Assembly: GCA_016490735.1 (NCBI GenBank)
Contig: JAEMWC010000005.1
Span: forward strand, 821,001 to 885,000
Length of the DNA stretch: 64,000 nt
Direction of reading: 5' to 3'
Source: Pachyseris speciosa
Lineage: Eukaryota > Cnidaria > Anthozoa > Scleractinia > Pachyseridae
Every line of letters starts with the position of its first letter. The first letter of the stretch is position 1. Shown here in pieces: positions 43,911 through 55,700 of this stretch. The notes below the pieces were generated by a model. That model had not been told where the DNA came from. It did not search any database and was given only the letters and a program-made list of their open reading frames with translations. A program made the translations under genes and the position numbers.

Positions 43911-45408
43911 ACCATCAACACTGACCACAAACCTCTGGCCTTCGCTTTTCACTCCAGTGCTGATCGGCGTTCACCGAGACAAGCTCGATACTTGGCTTTC
44001 ATTTCGGAATTCACCACTGACATCCTCCACATTGAGGGACATTCTAATCATGTTGCTGATGCTCTATCCCGTAATATCCATGCCCTCCAACAGTCGGTAA
44101 TTGACCTCGTAGCTTTAGCAGCTGCTCAGAGCTGTGATCAGGAGCTCAAAGAACTATGCACCTCCACTACTTCGTTGCGCATCCAGCGCATTCCTCTCCC
44201 TAACTCTGATCATTCGCTTCTTTGTGACATCTCCCAAGGTCGGCCCACACCGTTGGTACCATCAGGGATGTGTCGAGACATTTTCAACAACCTCCATTCC
44301 TTGTCCCACCCTGTTGTCAAGGCATCTCGTCGCCTGGTAGCTGAACGGTACGTGTGGCCTCATATGAAGCGCGACATAGGATGCTGGACACAAGCTTGCC
44401 ATGACTGCCAGCAGTCCAAGATTCAGCGTCATGTGAGGACCTCCTTACATGCCTTTCCTCCACCCAACTCTCGCTTTGACAGCATCAACGTCGAGATGGT
44501 CGGTCCTTTACCACCTTCTCGAGGCTACACGTACCTATTCACGTGTATCGATCGATACACCAGGTGGCCTGAGGCAATTCCAATGACCGATGCTACAGCT
44601 GACTCCTGCGCTTCTGCCTTGCTGTTTGGCTGGGTCTCTCGTTTTGGTGTTCCGACAACAATCACCTCTGATCGGGGGTCACAGTTCGAGTCTTCTCTTT
44701 GTCAGTCACTCATGAATCTCCTTGGTACAACGCGCAACCGTACTACATCTTATCACCCACAAGCCAATGGGCTTGTTGAACGATTCCACCGTCACTTGAA
44801 GACCGGACTGAAAGCAAGGCTAACTGGCAGCAACTGGGTCAATGAACTCCCCAGACTTATCATGCACTTCAGCTGAGTTGGTCTACGGCACTACCCTCAG
44901 GCTGCCTGGCGACTTCTTCTCGCCACCAACCTTTGAGGACCCTTCCTTGTTCGTGTCAAGGCTGCGTCATTCCATGCAGCGCCGACAGTTTGTTCCAACC
45001 CAGTGGCATGGACCCTATCGTAGCTACCTTCCCAACAACCTGCAGACGGCGACCCATGTCTGCATTCGATGTGACGCTCACAGGCCACCCCTCACCCGTC
45101 CCTATACCGGTCCCTTCCGGATTCTACGAAGATCAGAGAAGCACTTCACCTTGGACGTCAATGGGAAGACAGAAGTTGTTACGATTGACCGCCTGAAACC
45201 TGCGACACTGGAGAGGGGTCCCATTAACCTTTTCACACCTACCCCACGTCCATCTGCCGTTTCAACTCAGCTTTCCCGCTCTGACCCTGCTCCCAACAAT
45301 TCACTGGTTGCCTGTCCGCTTGGAGCCCCAGCCAGATCAACCACTACCCACGCCGGCCGAACTGTGCGTCAACCTCGTTATTTCAGTGATTATGTCACCG
45401 ACTGGTAG
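43890..45408 (+). pseudogene. Integrase remnant
   Basis: The end of RNase H is followed by the integrase zinc-binding region (histidines in NNLHSLSHPVV, cysteines in CHDCQQSK) and the catalytic core. The first catalytic position reads INVEMVGPLP, with Glu where the family has Asp. The second (TSDRGSQFES) and third (HPQANGLVERFHR) are kept. Near 44870 a short deletion and frame shift break the core, and the C-terminal part continues from SAELVYGTTLRLPG to the stop just before the 3' LTR. Confidence 0.88.
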
Positions 45409-45416
45409 GGAGGTAC

Positions 45417-45604
45417 TGTGGCTGACTGAACTGTAATTGCGTGACAGTTACATTGTTTTTGTTCTACCTCCCTAGAGAGCGTTATATTAATTGTAACCTC
45501 GTGCGTATGTTAAGCCACTGAGAGTTGTTCTGGAGAAAAAAACGATGCACCATTAAATGTTGTTGAGTTGAGAAGGATAGCTGTGCGTGTTTATCGACCA
45601 CCAA
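45417..45604 (+). repeat. 3' LTR
   Basis: Begins TGTGGCTGACTGAACTGT, ends GACCACCAA and is preceded by a purine-rich TAGGGAGG tract, a likely polypurine primer. 188 bases. Confidence 0.9.
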
Positions 45605-46059
45605 ACTATCTAACTGAGGAAAGCTCATAAATTTGCATAAACCTTCACCGTCTGACCCAAGTAAACGCTCAATTATAAGTTTCACGTGACGTCAAAAAAA
45701 ATACAAATTTTGAGTTTTTACCTTCATCAGATTTTCAGCTCGGTAGCATGCTTTGTTTTGAAAATAGAGCAGTTTGAATTTCGAATTTTTTTTACAATGC
45801 GTGACATCTGGATTGCTTCTGATAATATAAAATATATCAATTCGCCTTGTGTTTTCGAGTTCTGAATAACCAATATGTTAAGAGAAGTGTCTATGCGAAT
45901 GCTTTCAAGTTTGGCAGAGAGAAAAATTGTTTTGACAGAGCTAAAGTAAACTCCAGATGGTTCCACTGGTTTCTGGCCGCCATGTTCAGTTTTACGAGCA
46001 TTGCTCTTACGTAAACAAGAAGGCCTTGTGTGACCCCAAAGCGAGCCATTAGCCACACA

Positions 46060-46612
46060 GTTTTCGAGAATCATAAAGCGTGCGCCCGACTTCTACATTA
46101 CAAGGTACTTGAGTAAACGCTCATAGAGCGTCTTGTTTCCTATAAGAATTGCACGATTTCTTCCCTTCAAGATCATTTCGTTTCCCTCCCGAGCTTCCCT
46201 CCCGAGGTGCACGAAATTAAAAGAGCTACTAGGTTACCGAACAGTCGTCCTTTTCAGCAAATTAGTGTTTTAAATAATGTTTATAAGTATTATTTTTATC
46301 CAAGGACGATAGTAACATGGAACAATCTACCCATTAATGCTGATGTAAATAAAAATAATTTTAAGTGTGTTGCTCTTGCAGCCATCAAATCGTTTGAATA
46401 ATCCTATTTATATGTATACATAATTGTACTTACCAGATGTTATATTTTCCTATTTTACCATTTTTATACTGTTGTATCTATTTACTTACTTGTTTATTTA
46501 TTCATAATTATTTATATTTAATTTTATTTGTACGCATATTTTATTTTAAACTCCTAGTATAGTTATTGCTGTTTTAGGAGTAAACTCATTAAAGATTAAA
46601 GATTAAAGTTTC
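46060..46612 (+). mobile_element. 3' end of a CR1/L2-like non-LTR retrotransposon
   Basis: A frame ending at 46401 contains YKYYFYPRTIVTWNNLP, the C-terminal signature found after the reverse transcriptase in CR1/L2-type LINEs. After the stop, an AT-rich 3' UTR ends in ATTAAAGATTAAAGATTAAAG, the short tandem tail typical of these elements. The 5' part is lost. A related segment (GCGTCTTGTTT with preceding sequence) occurs within the neighbouring foldback. Confidence 0.75.
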
Positions 46613-46810
46613 TAAGCGACTACAAGATGAAAGGTATTTTTTTGCATTAGGGGACGGGGTGGACATGTTTCCCTATTAATTAATTAATTAAGCATCATGT
46701 GCCCGTACGATTTCAGAACAGCATATCACCAGACCCCCACTGAACTGTGATAATGTTTTAAAAAGCTCTTTTCGAACTCTTTCGTACAACAAAAGATCGC
46801 AATAAAAGAC

Positions 46811-49048
46811 TATGGCAAGCCGTTGCTGCCAAAAGCCTATCGAGTTGTAAATCCTGGTCCAAATGTCTTTCAATATCATCGAGTTAGAAAAGTTACATGG
46901 TCAGTTTTGAAATTGCATGGTCGAGTTCTGGAGAACCATGGTTGAGTTGCATTTTGAAAGTTTGAGTTCTCGCTAGCGAGTTTTTATACTCTCAATAGCG
47001 AGTTTTCATTTTCTCGCTAGCGAGTTTTTAAATTCTCGCTAGCGAGTTTTCAATTTCTCGCTAGCGAGTTTTTAATTTCTCGCTTTCGAGTTTTCAATTT
47101 CTCGCTAGCGAGATTTTAAATTCTCGCTAGCGAGTTTTCAATTTCTCGCTAGCGAGTTGTCAATTTCTCGCTAGCGAGATTTTAAATTATCGCTAGCGAG
47201 TTTTCAATTTCTCGCTAGCGAGTTTTTCTCAATCGTGCGCAAGCGGAATATGTGGACGGATGTTGTAGACGGTGGAGGAAACTTTAGACCATAGAGGGAA
47301 GTTGAAGGCCGCGAATGGAAGCCGTAAATTTCGCAATTTTGAACTGTTGTTTTCTTTGAGGGCTCAAACTGGCGGGATTTAAGTGTACCGATATTTCTCA
47401 TTAAGCCAAAGAACATAATGGAAACAAGACCCTCTATGAGCTTTTACCTGGGACACCTTGAACACCTTGCGAAGTGCAGAAGCAGACGTACGCTAAAACC
47501 GACTATCGGTTCGAAAATTGATCAAAGGGCCCTTGAAGCCAGCTCATTTACGTAGTGGCTAAGTGCATGCATTCGGGTATTCATTGCTGCTGTAGTCTGA
47601 TGCGATTTCAATACAGGTTTGCTACATGAGGTCTGGTGAAGTAGTTAGGCAGAGCAGCTTGTCGATTTCTTTCGACAAAGTGACACAAATATTCTTTGTC
47701 GGCTGGAATTTAGTTGTGATTCAGTAATTTTGCATATCTTGCACTGTAAAAAACAATGAAAGTCTTCAGGATCTAGACGTGTTCAGCATCGCATGTCACG
47801 AAAGGACTTTTAATGCACCTTCTTTTTTTCCTTCAAAACCTAGGAAAAATTATGTTAAGCCACTGTAAATTTATAATAGTCATAATAGTTGAACGATGCC
47901 AACACTGATGAACTTTGTTGTGCGTCCTGCAACACAAATAATGCTTGACTTAATAGGAAATTTTGATAATGATCTTTTTCTTGTCACGTACTGGCGCCAC
48001 GGAGTCTGGCTTGTAAAGTAGTTCATTTCACTAGTAAATCAGTTTAAAATTACTTTCGAACCGTATTAAAGCGCGGGTCAGACACTGTACTTCTCCTGAG
48101 CCGAGCTTAATTACAGTTTAGGTCGACCCAAATTAGTTACAGTCATGAAACGATACCTGCACGATTTCAAAACTACAGCGAGGCTGAATTATAAAAGTAA
48201 TTCAAGTGGGAGCCAGTGACATTATTTTCGCATAGCCAACTCCGAAAACAGTTTTACGTGATTCCCTCGTACAAAAACAAACATGCATTGAGCGAACCCA
48301 AAAGCAATCCATTTTCATTTTTCAAACGGATTGTTTCCGAGAATCAGAAAGCGTGCGTTCGACTTCTGCACTTCACAAGGTGTCCAAAGTGTACCGAGTT
48401 AACGCTCACAGAGCGTCTTGTTTGCATCATGTTCTTTGGGTCAATGAAATATCGGTACACTTGAACCCCGCCAGTTCGAGCCCTCAAAGAAAACAACAGT
48501 TCAAAATTGCGAAATTTACGGCTTCCATTCGCGGCCTACAACTTCCATCTATGGTCTAAAGCTTCCGCCACCGTCTACAACATCCGTCCGCATATTGCGC
48601 TTGCGCACGATTGAGAAAAACTCGCTAGCGAGAAATTGAGGAACTCGCTAGCGAGAAATCGCTAGCGAGAATTTAAAATCTCGCTTGCGAGAAATTGAAA
48701 ACTCGCTAGCGAGAAATTAAAAACTCGCTAGCGAGAAATTGAAAACTCGCTAGCGAGAATTTAAAATCTCGCTAGCGAGAAATTAAAAACTCGCTAGCGA
48801 GAAATTGAAAAACTCGCTAGCGAGAAATTGAAAACTCGCTAGCGAGAATTTAAAATCTCGCTAGCGAGAAATTGAAAACTCGCTAGCGAGAACTCAAACT
48901 TTCAAAATGCAACTCAACCATGGTTCTCCAGAACTCGACCACGCAATTTCAAAACTGACCATGTAACTTTTCTAACTCGATGATATTGAAAGACATTTGG
49001 ACCAGGATTTACAACTCGATAGGCTTTTGGCAGCAACGGCTTGCCATA
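46811..49048. mobile_element. Long foldback element with palindromic subterminal arrays
   Basis: Left arm about 46811-47500 and right arm about 48340-49048 are inverted copies, beginning TATGGCAAGCCGTTGCTGCC and ending in its complement. Each arm holds an array of about a dozen CTCGCTAGCGAG units (46970-47225 and 48620-48890), spaced about 23-25 bases by AT-rich linkers. AAAGAC borders both ends; if the terminal TAT is excluded, the duplication could be nine bases (ATAAAAGAC). No transposase is seen in the 0.8-kb centre. Confidence 0.85.
47500..48340. other. Centre of the foldback element
   Basis: AT-rich, no convincing reading frame. Nothing indicates a transposase or captured gene. Confidence 0.4.
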
Positions 49049-49193
49049 AAAGACCAAGTATCTAGTAACCAGCTTGCACCTCAGCTTTGTTTACATCTTT
49101 TTTTTTCTCTCCATGATGAGTGGCAGTTGGGAAGCCGTGTTTACAAGCTATCATAAAATTTCAGATGCGAAATCCGATTTTCAAGGAAACTGA

Positions 49194-49535
49194 GGAGGGT
49201 GCTTACCATTTGTCAGAAAAATCCGGAAATTTCGGTTTGAAGTTAAATGGTAAAGTAATTTTCCGGAAAATCTTTTCGGAAATTGTGGACAACCTCCAGA
49301 GGTAGTCCTCTTTTCCCGCTCGGAACGGAATTTCGGAAAATTGCTTACCATTTGACCGAACCGTTCCGTTTCCCGGTCCTTTTGCGCCAGAACGAGTGTG
49401 TGTGCATGACGGTACGCCTTGCAGTAAATGGTAAGCTCCAATCTCATCCGGTTGGTCCGTAAATTCGGAAAATCGCTTACCATTATTTAACGGTCATTCC
49501 ATCCGGATTTTTCTGGCAAATGGTAAGCACCCTCC
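49194..49535. mobile_element. MITE just upstream of ANAPC1
   Basis: The ends GGAGGGTGCTTACCATTTG and its complement are inverted repeats running about 35 bases, to the complementary pair AAATCCGGA/TCCGGATTT, with one mismatch. TTACCATTT motifs recur inside. The element ends 165 bases before the ANAPC1 start codon, so it probably lies in or next to the promoter. No target duplication was found. Confidence 0.75.
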
Positions 49536-49700
49536 GTCCACGGTCTGTTTCCAACGAAAAAGACTGGTTACCAGCCGTGACTTCAACAAGGCGGTGAAAA
49601 CAAATTGGCGCGGAGATTGGCGCGTGAATGGCGAGAAAAGTACTAAGAAATAGACAATGCTCGTCAGTTCAGCCGCTTTTGTAGAGATCAAGATGCTCTG

Positions 49701-52700
49701 ATGATGATCAGCTCCGTTAAAATTGAGAAATTTGAGCCATTTGGCAAAAGTTTTTGCTCACAGCATCCGTTCGCAGGATCAGCTTGCGACAGCCATGGCC
49801 AAGGTGATTCGCGTTCCAAGCAAGAACCCATGTCAGATGAGTCGGTAAGTCGGTTAGAAGTAAGCTTACCTTTTATAAAAATAAACTTATCACCTTGTTC
49901 AGTAATAGCAGGGATAGAATGCAGATTGCGATGCCGTCTACAACAGTCTCTTAAACGCGCGGGCTCTTTTGGCTTGTCTTAATTTTCGATTTCACTGTAC
50001 TTGGTTTTCCTGGACCAGCAAATCAACTCTGATTTGACACAGATCACAATCTGCACTTCATTTCCACTTCCTATAGTGTATCTGCGGAGGGAAACGAGCC
50101 TGCAGATACAAAGCTTAAAGTCTCTAAACTAAACCCATACCAATAATTCCATTAATTAGCTTGAAGTCTAAGCTGATGTTTTCAAGCTGTAAGTACAGTG
50201 TAACCAAATAATTATATAAAAAAATTAAAACAAGATGCCTGTTGGCGTTAACGTGGTATGCACTATTTGAAGGAAAGATTAGTTTCTGCCGTTCGGATAG
50301 CTTGAGCTATCCGTTGAAATCTGACTCTTAGCCTGAGCAGTCATGTCATGAACTGCCTTTGATTGTAGTATCACCACGATAACACGAATTAGTCAACACG
50401 TCTTTTGACTGGCTCGCAACATATTTGAATGCACTGTAAATTTCTCACAGGAACTAGATTCGCACAGTCATGGCAAGGATTTCCATGCCTTTTAAAGGGA
50501 TAAAATTAAAAAAAAAACAAGATACACTTGATTGGTTGTGATTTATTTAGAAGAAGCTGGAAATTTGTAGCCTGAGACCAGGCTCTGCAGTGAGGTTAAG
50601 GAGCGAAAAGAAGGAATGTGGCGAAAAAAATTCGAGTTAAGTGAGCCAAGCGGGGGGCTGGGGGAGGGGAGGGTGCAGTGGAGCTCCGCCGCCCCTTCCC
50701 CTCCACCATTCCCTAGTGGAGCCTTCCCCACTACCATTCCCACTGCGGAGCCTGGTCCAAGGCTACGAAATTTGATACGCACTCGTATGCAAATGTGGCT
50801 ATGACTAGCAGCTAAGGACAATACAAAGTATTTCAAAAATTTTAAAAATTTCAATTATTTCAAAAACCTGTCAATCTGTAGAGATAATGAACTGAATTTA
50901 TAATGTGGTCTGCCACAGGCACACCACATAAAAATGAAGCTAGGTGTTAACAGTTTTCATACAGAATAGAAAACAAGAAAAGTTAAAAACACATGCTGGT
51001 CATGAATGCAAATCAAAAAATCTTGAATTTGTACACATTCCTGGTAAATGAAGTCTTTTATTGATCCAACAACAGTTTGCATGTATGGTCACTGCATCAA
51101 GATTAATTGCTTTAAACTTTGCAGTTTTCATTTTGAGAGTGAACTGAAACAGTGATCGCAATATTGCTTTAATCAAATTCAATTTTTTTTCCTTTTGGTA
51201 GAGATGCTGGACTTGTATTAACTGACTAAATGAACAGAACTGTACAGCCGAGTGGGAAATATGAAAAACTAAATGGGAATAGCTTTTTATAAATTGACTG
51301 TTATATTTATATTTATTATATGTTGTGTCTGGCTAAAGCAAAAACAACATTATTGTTAAAGCAATTGAATTGAGATATTTTCATACCTGTGTGTTCCAGA
51401 ATTTCAAATGGAAGTTGCGGCCGTTAAGGGAAAATCCAGATTGCTATGAGGAGGTAAGTACCTTTAATAGTAAGAGCATTTCACCTGCATTTCACCTCAT
51501 TTATACCCCTTTGCTAAATTTTTCCTCTAGCTTGGCTTGTTCAAGGAGTAATGTAATGCATTATTTTTGTTCTAATTAAAATAAAATTTGTTAATATACA
51601 TGTAGCTGATCATTACATGCTCAACTAATACTAGATGACTGTAACCTTCAATATCATTTAGTTATTTGTGCAAGACAATACTGTTGTTTGGAGTTGCGGC
51701 AAGTCCCAGAGGATCAGAACAGTGCACAAATGTTACACAACCAAGATACCTGTGTTGGACTGCTTGTGGTGCACATTTTGTCTTCCAAGCAGGTGTTCCG
51801 GAGAAGAACAGGGAGACGCAGCTGGTCAGTGTAGTATGCTAAATGATGTAAAGGTGATCTGGTGATCCAGATCAGGATCAATGATCCAAGATCACTGGGA
51901 TCATGGTGCATCAAAGGAACCAAGGAATCCTTTCCCAATGAATTCCTCGGTTCCTAAATAATTCCCCTGTGATCTGAGTGGTCTCGGACTGTTGATCACC
52001 TTGGGATTATTTTTATAATAATTGGTCATGGGTTCAATTCCCATACAAGCCTGAATTTTTTTCAGGCTCTGTTTTTAATACTGCTTAAGCAGGGGTTTCA
52101 ATAAGTTTTGAAATAGCCGTCTGAGCTACATGTAACTAAAGAAGGCAGTGACCTGATGAATTTTTGTGTGGGATACCTGTGGTATCCCACGCTAGTGTCA
52201 TTGGGCTGTAAGTCTGTTAATGCTAATGAGTTGGAAAGTTTACAATGCATTGTGGACAGTGTACCCACACATGTATCCTTAGGTTACCTATGTTTTGTAA
52301 TAATATGAGTGAAAATACAGACAAAGTAGGCGACGGTAAGAGGTAAATTCTGACAAAGTAGGCAGCGACTTTCACCGGTTGCCGGCTTCTAATGAAACCC
52401 CTGCTTAAGTAGTGTTCATAACTGCAATGAAGCTGCTTGCAAATGTTTGCAGCTCCAAACACATTTGCATTGAATACACAGTAATGATAATGTTAAATGC
52501 ATACTTTTACTAACTGTTCAATTACAGTGCATGTTTCTGTTTTTAGCTGAACCTTTACACAGTCTTTGTGTGGTTCAGAATGACTGTATTGATGTGCTGA
52601 CTAAAGATGGAGCATTATTCACTATAACCCTCCCATTTCCAGTAAGTATATCGACACAACATCATGAAGCATCATTTGCCATACAACAAGATGTTGACTT

Positions 52701-55700
52701 TTCTTGATGCCGGTTAGGCTGTAGCTCTAAAAATGTTTGTGGGAAAATGTTGCTGTTTACTTTGCCAGTAATTGTACAATGTGTATGTCTTGGAGATAAG
52801 TTTTATAATAGGTCATTTTCCAGTTGTGTTAGCATAAGAACAACTTGATTTACATGAGAAAAACAGTGAGGTCTGTATCAAAACAAGGTCACCCCTAGCC
52901 TCTTTTCCACTCAAGCGCCAGGTCACTGAGGAGGCAACTGTAAAATAGGCTATTTAGTCATGCCCACAAAAAAGCACTGTACGGTGTTATTTTGGGGTTC
53001 TTTATAAAATTTGTAAATAAATGATCATCCTCATAACTTTTGTTTAAGAGTCCCTTGCCCTGTGTTGCCAGTTGTAATGCAAGACTGTTAAAATCAATAT
53101 CACTGCAAATCACCAAGATGTTTTCTCATCTTTTGGCTGCAGAGAGGCTGCTATTGTATGAGTTGATTTCCCCTTTCAGATACTATTTTAAAGGATTTTA
53201 TTTCCTTTTATTTGAGAGTGAAATACATATAAAGTGAAAGTATGTCATACTTGTTTTTAGGTCTCGCACGTGATGTGTTTGCCAGAGGGCTTGTTACTTG
53301 AGAGAACAACGACACCTGGAGAAATAACAGGGCAGAAAAAGTAGGAGTCAGAACTCCTTGTGATATCTTTTGATTTTAGATATACAGTCAAACTGACAGA
53401 CAGCAAATAGATTTTTCTGTTTAAGTATTAATTTCTAATGGAAATTTAAACCCATATAGTTATTGTAGTTACTTTATGATAGCAGAGATTCCAACCCTTA
53501 GAGATCTAAAATCTGGACGCCAACCCCCCTTCCCCCACCAACCATACATGTAGGTGCAACTTGCTCACTTCCTGTCATTAGCCCACTCCTTCTGTCCCCC
53601 AAAAGACCACCCCCAATCCCCCAAAATGACTTCTTTCCAAATGAAATCTACCATCTTTTCAGAATCGAATTTGTTTAGTTTCTGTCAACGTGCATGTGTT
53701 TGAAAGTCAGAGATGCAGAAATGCATTAAGAAATGGCTAAGAGATTGAAAAATCGAAATTCGTTTACCGATAATTTGGGGATGCGATCTGAGTCTACAGT
53801 GGAGCAAAGTCTTTAAAGGGTTCAAAGTACTGTACTGGAGACCAGGAGATTTGTTCCGTTTCTGTGACACTCCTGGATAATCCGGGAGAGTTGGTATAAG
53901 TGCGATAGCTATTGTTTTGTTGTGTTACAGAGATGTCCCCACAATGTTTAGTGTCCTGCATCCCTTAGATGAGCCAAGGCCAATCACATCTAAGGTTCAA
54001 GGTAAATAAAAAGACAATGAATGAATGAAGGAGTGTATGAAGCAGTAAAATATGAAAGGAAAAACAGACAAACAAGCAAGCAAACAAACTAACAAATGGC
54101 GGAATGTTCAATGATGTTAAATATGCATTTTTTGACTGACGTGACACATGCATAGTTTATTAACAATTTGATTGCCGGCTGGTCAGCCAAGCCCCCAAAA
54201 AAAGAACAAAATAATTAAAAGAAAATGCAATTAACCACAAGAGATAAAAAATAAAACACAAATAAACATTTGCAAGATACATACATGTACAATGCGGCAA
54301 AGAAACATTTCATTCAGATCATGGAGGGGAGTGGGTGGGGGAGGGGGGGGGGGGGCGGTGGGGAGTTATGTTGGGGGTAAGCAGTGATACTTCCAGACAC
54401 TTTACGCTGGATATCCTGAATGGAAAATTCATTAAAGCATGTTGTATTTTCATGACATTTCGGGGCCACTCGGATCAGAGCTTTAAATAATTCAGCTTTT
54501 TTAATACCACTAAAGATATAGCAGCTGTTTTAATTCTTGTTATTTTTTTTTTGACACATTTATTCTTGGTTTTCATGTGACGTAAAAAAAACGAAAATTC
54601 AAATTTTAAAGTAAACAGACTTTGCATTTTTGTCTCCATCAAGTGCATGTGGCTGAAAATGAAGAATTCAGCCCTTAGAGCATAACCGTTGCTTTCTTAC
54701 ATCTTTTATTTTGCAGGAAAAGTATCTTATATTTGTGACCCTACTGTAAGTGTGGTGTTCACATGCAGTGATCCTCCTTTGGTGATGACATATGACTCTG
54801 TTATTGGTTTGCATTCTGTTTGGGAAGTAACCAAAGCCAAGCCTGAGGTATGTTAGGTTATAGCAATGAGTCAAACATGTTTGAATGTTAATTTCCTTTA
54901 AGTGCCTCTGAAGCTAAATTTGTTTCTTGCTAATTTTTAAAGTTTACTCCTTAAAACTCAAGATTCCAAAATTTGAGCTTCTCTTGATTAAAATTGGTGA
55001 TTTTACAATTGTTTGAAGTTGGGCTATTTTGCCATCAAAAATGGCATTTGAATCGTGTGGCCAAAAAGACATGTGACAGTAGCAGTGACATAATTTTGGG
55101 GACAAGCATTCCTGACCAATTATTTCACTGTGAGTCATAAGCATGAATACATTTTTGTACCCAACATGACGTCACACAATAGAATTTCACGAATAAACAA
55201 GACCCAGACTCCTGACCATTTTTAAAGGAAAAAATAGCCCAACTTTAAACGCTCGTAAAATCGCCAATTAAATTAATCACGAGCACCTCAAATTTTGGAT
55301 TCTTGCATTTTTAGAGGTGAACTTTAAAATTAGCACAAAGCAAATTTTGCTTCATATGCGCTTTAAGCCCAACTTATAGCTGTGTTATGTGGTTCTAAGT
55401 GAAACCCTTTCAAATCCCCCTTTCTTCCAGACTGAAAATTGAGTCACCACTGACATCATGCCCATGTAGTGTGTACACAGAATGTAAAACTTGGAAGTTT
55501 CAAATCCTATGTCAGTGTAACTAAAACAGTGGTTGGAAACTTGGAAGTTTCAGATCACTAATAAAAACACTGGTTGGGCAGGTTAGCAATACCAGTCATT
55601 CAAGACTTGTTCTTTTCTAACTTGTGGATGAGTGACTCTCATTTTACACTGTACCTTTAGTTAATAAGGATTAAATGATTTATTTAACAGTTGTGTTGAT

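Larger units (their letters stand above)
38953..45609 (+). mobile_element. Ty3/gypsy LTR retrotransposon, dead, with two nested insertions
   Basis: LTRs at 38958-39133 and 45417-45604 are near-identical except for small differences and a 12-13-base length change. The target duplication ACTAT lies at 38953-38957 and 45605-45609. A primer-binding site follows the 5' LTR, and the coding order gag, protease, reverse transcriptase, RNase H, integrase is that of Ty3/gypsy. Frames are broken several times, the YxDD residues are missing and two other elements are inserted (39201-39717 and 41252-43173). Without those insertions the element would be about 4.2 kb. Confidence 0.92.

Noticed and set aside
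45727..46074. 115-codon minus-strand frame
   Set aside because: No recognisable domain; it crosses AT-rich repeat-like sequence next to the LTR element and the LINE end.
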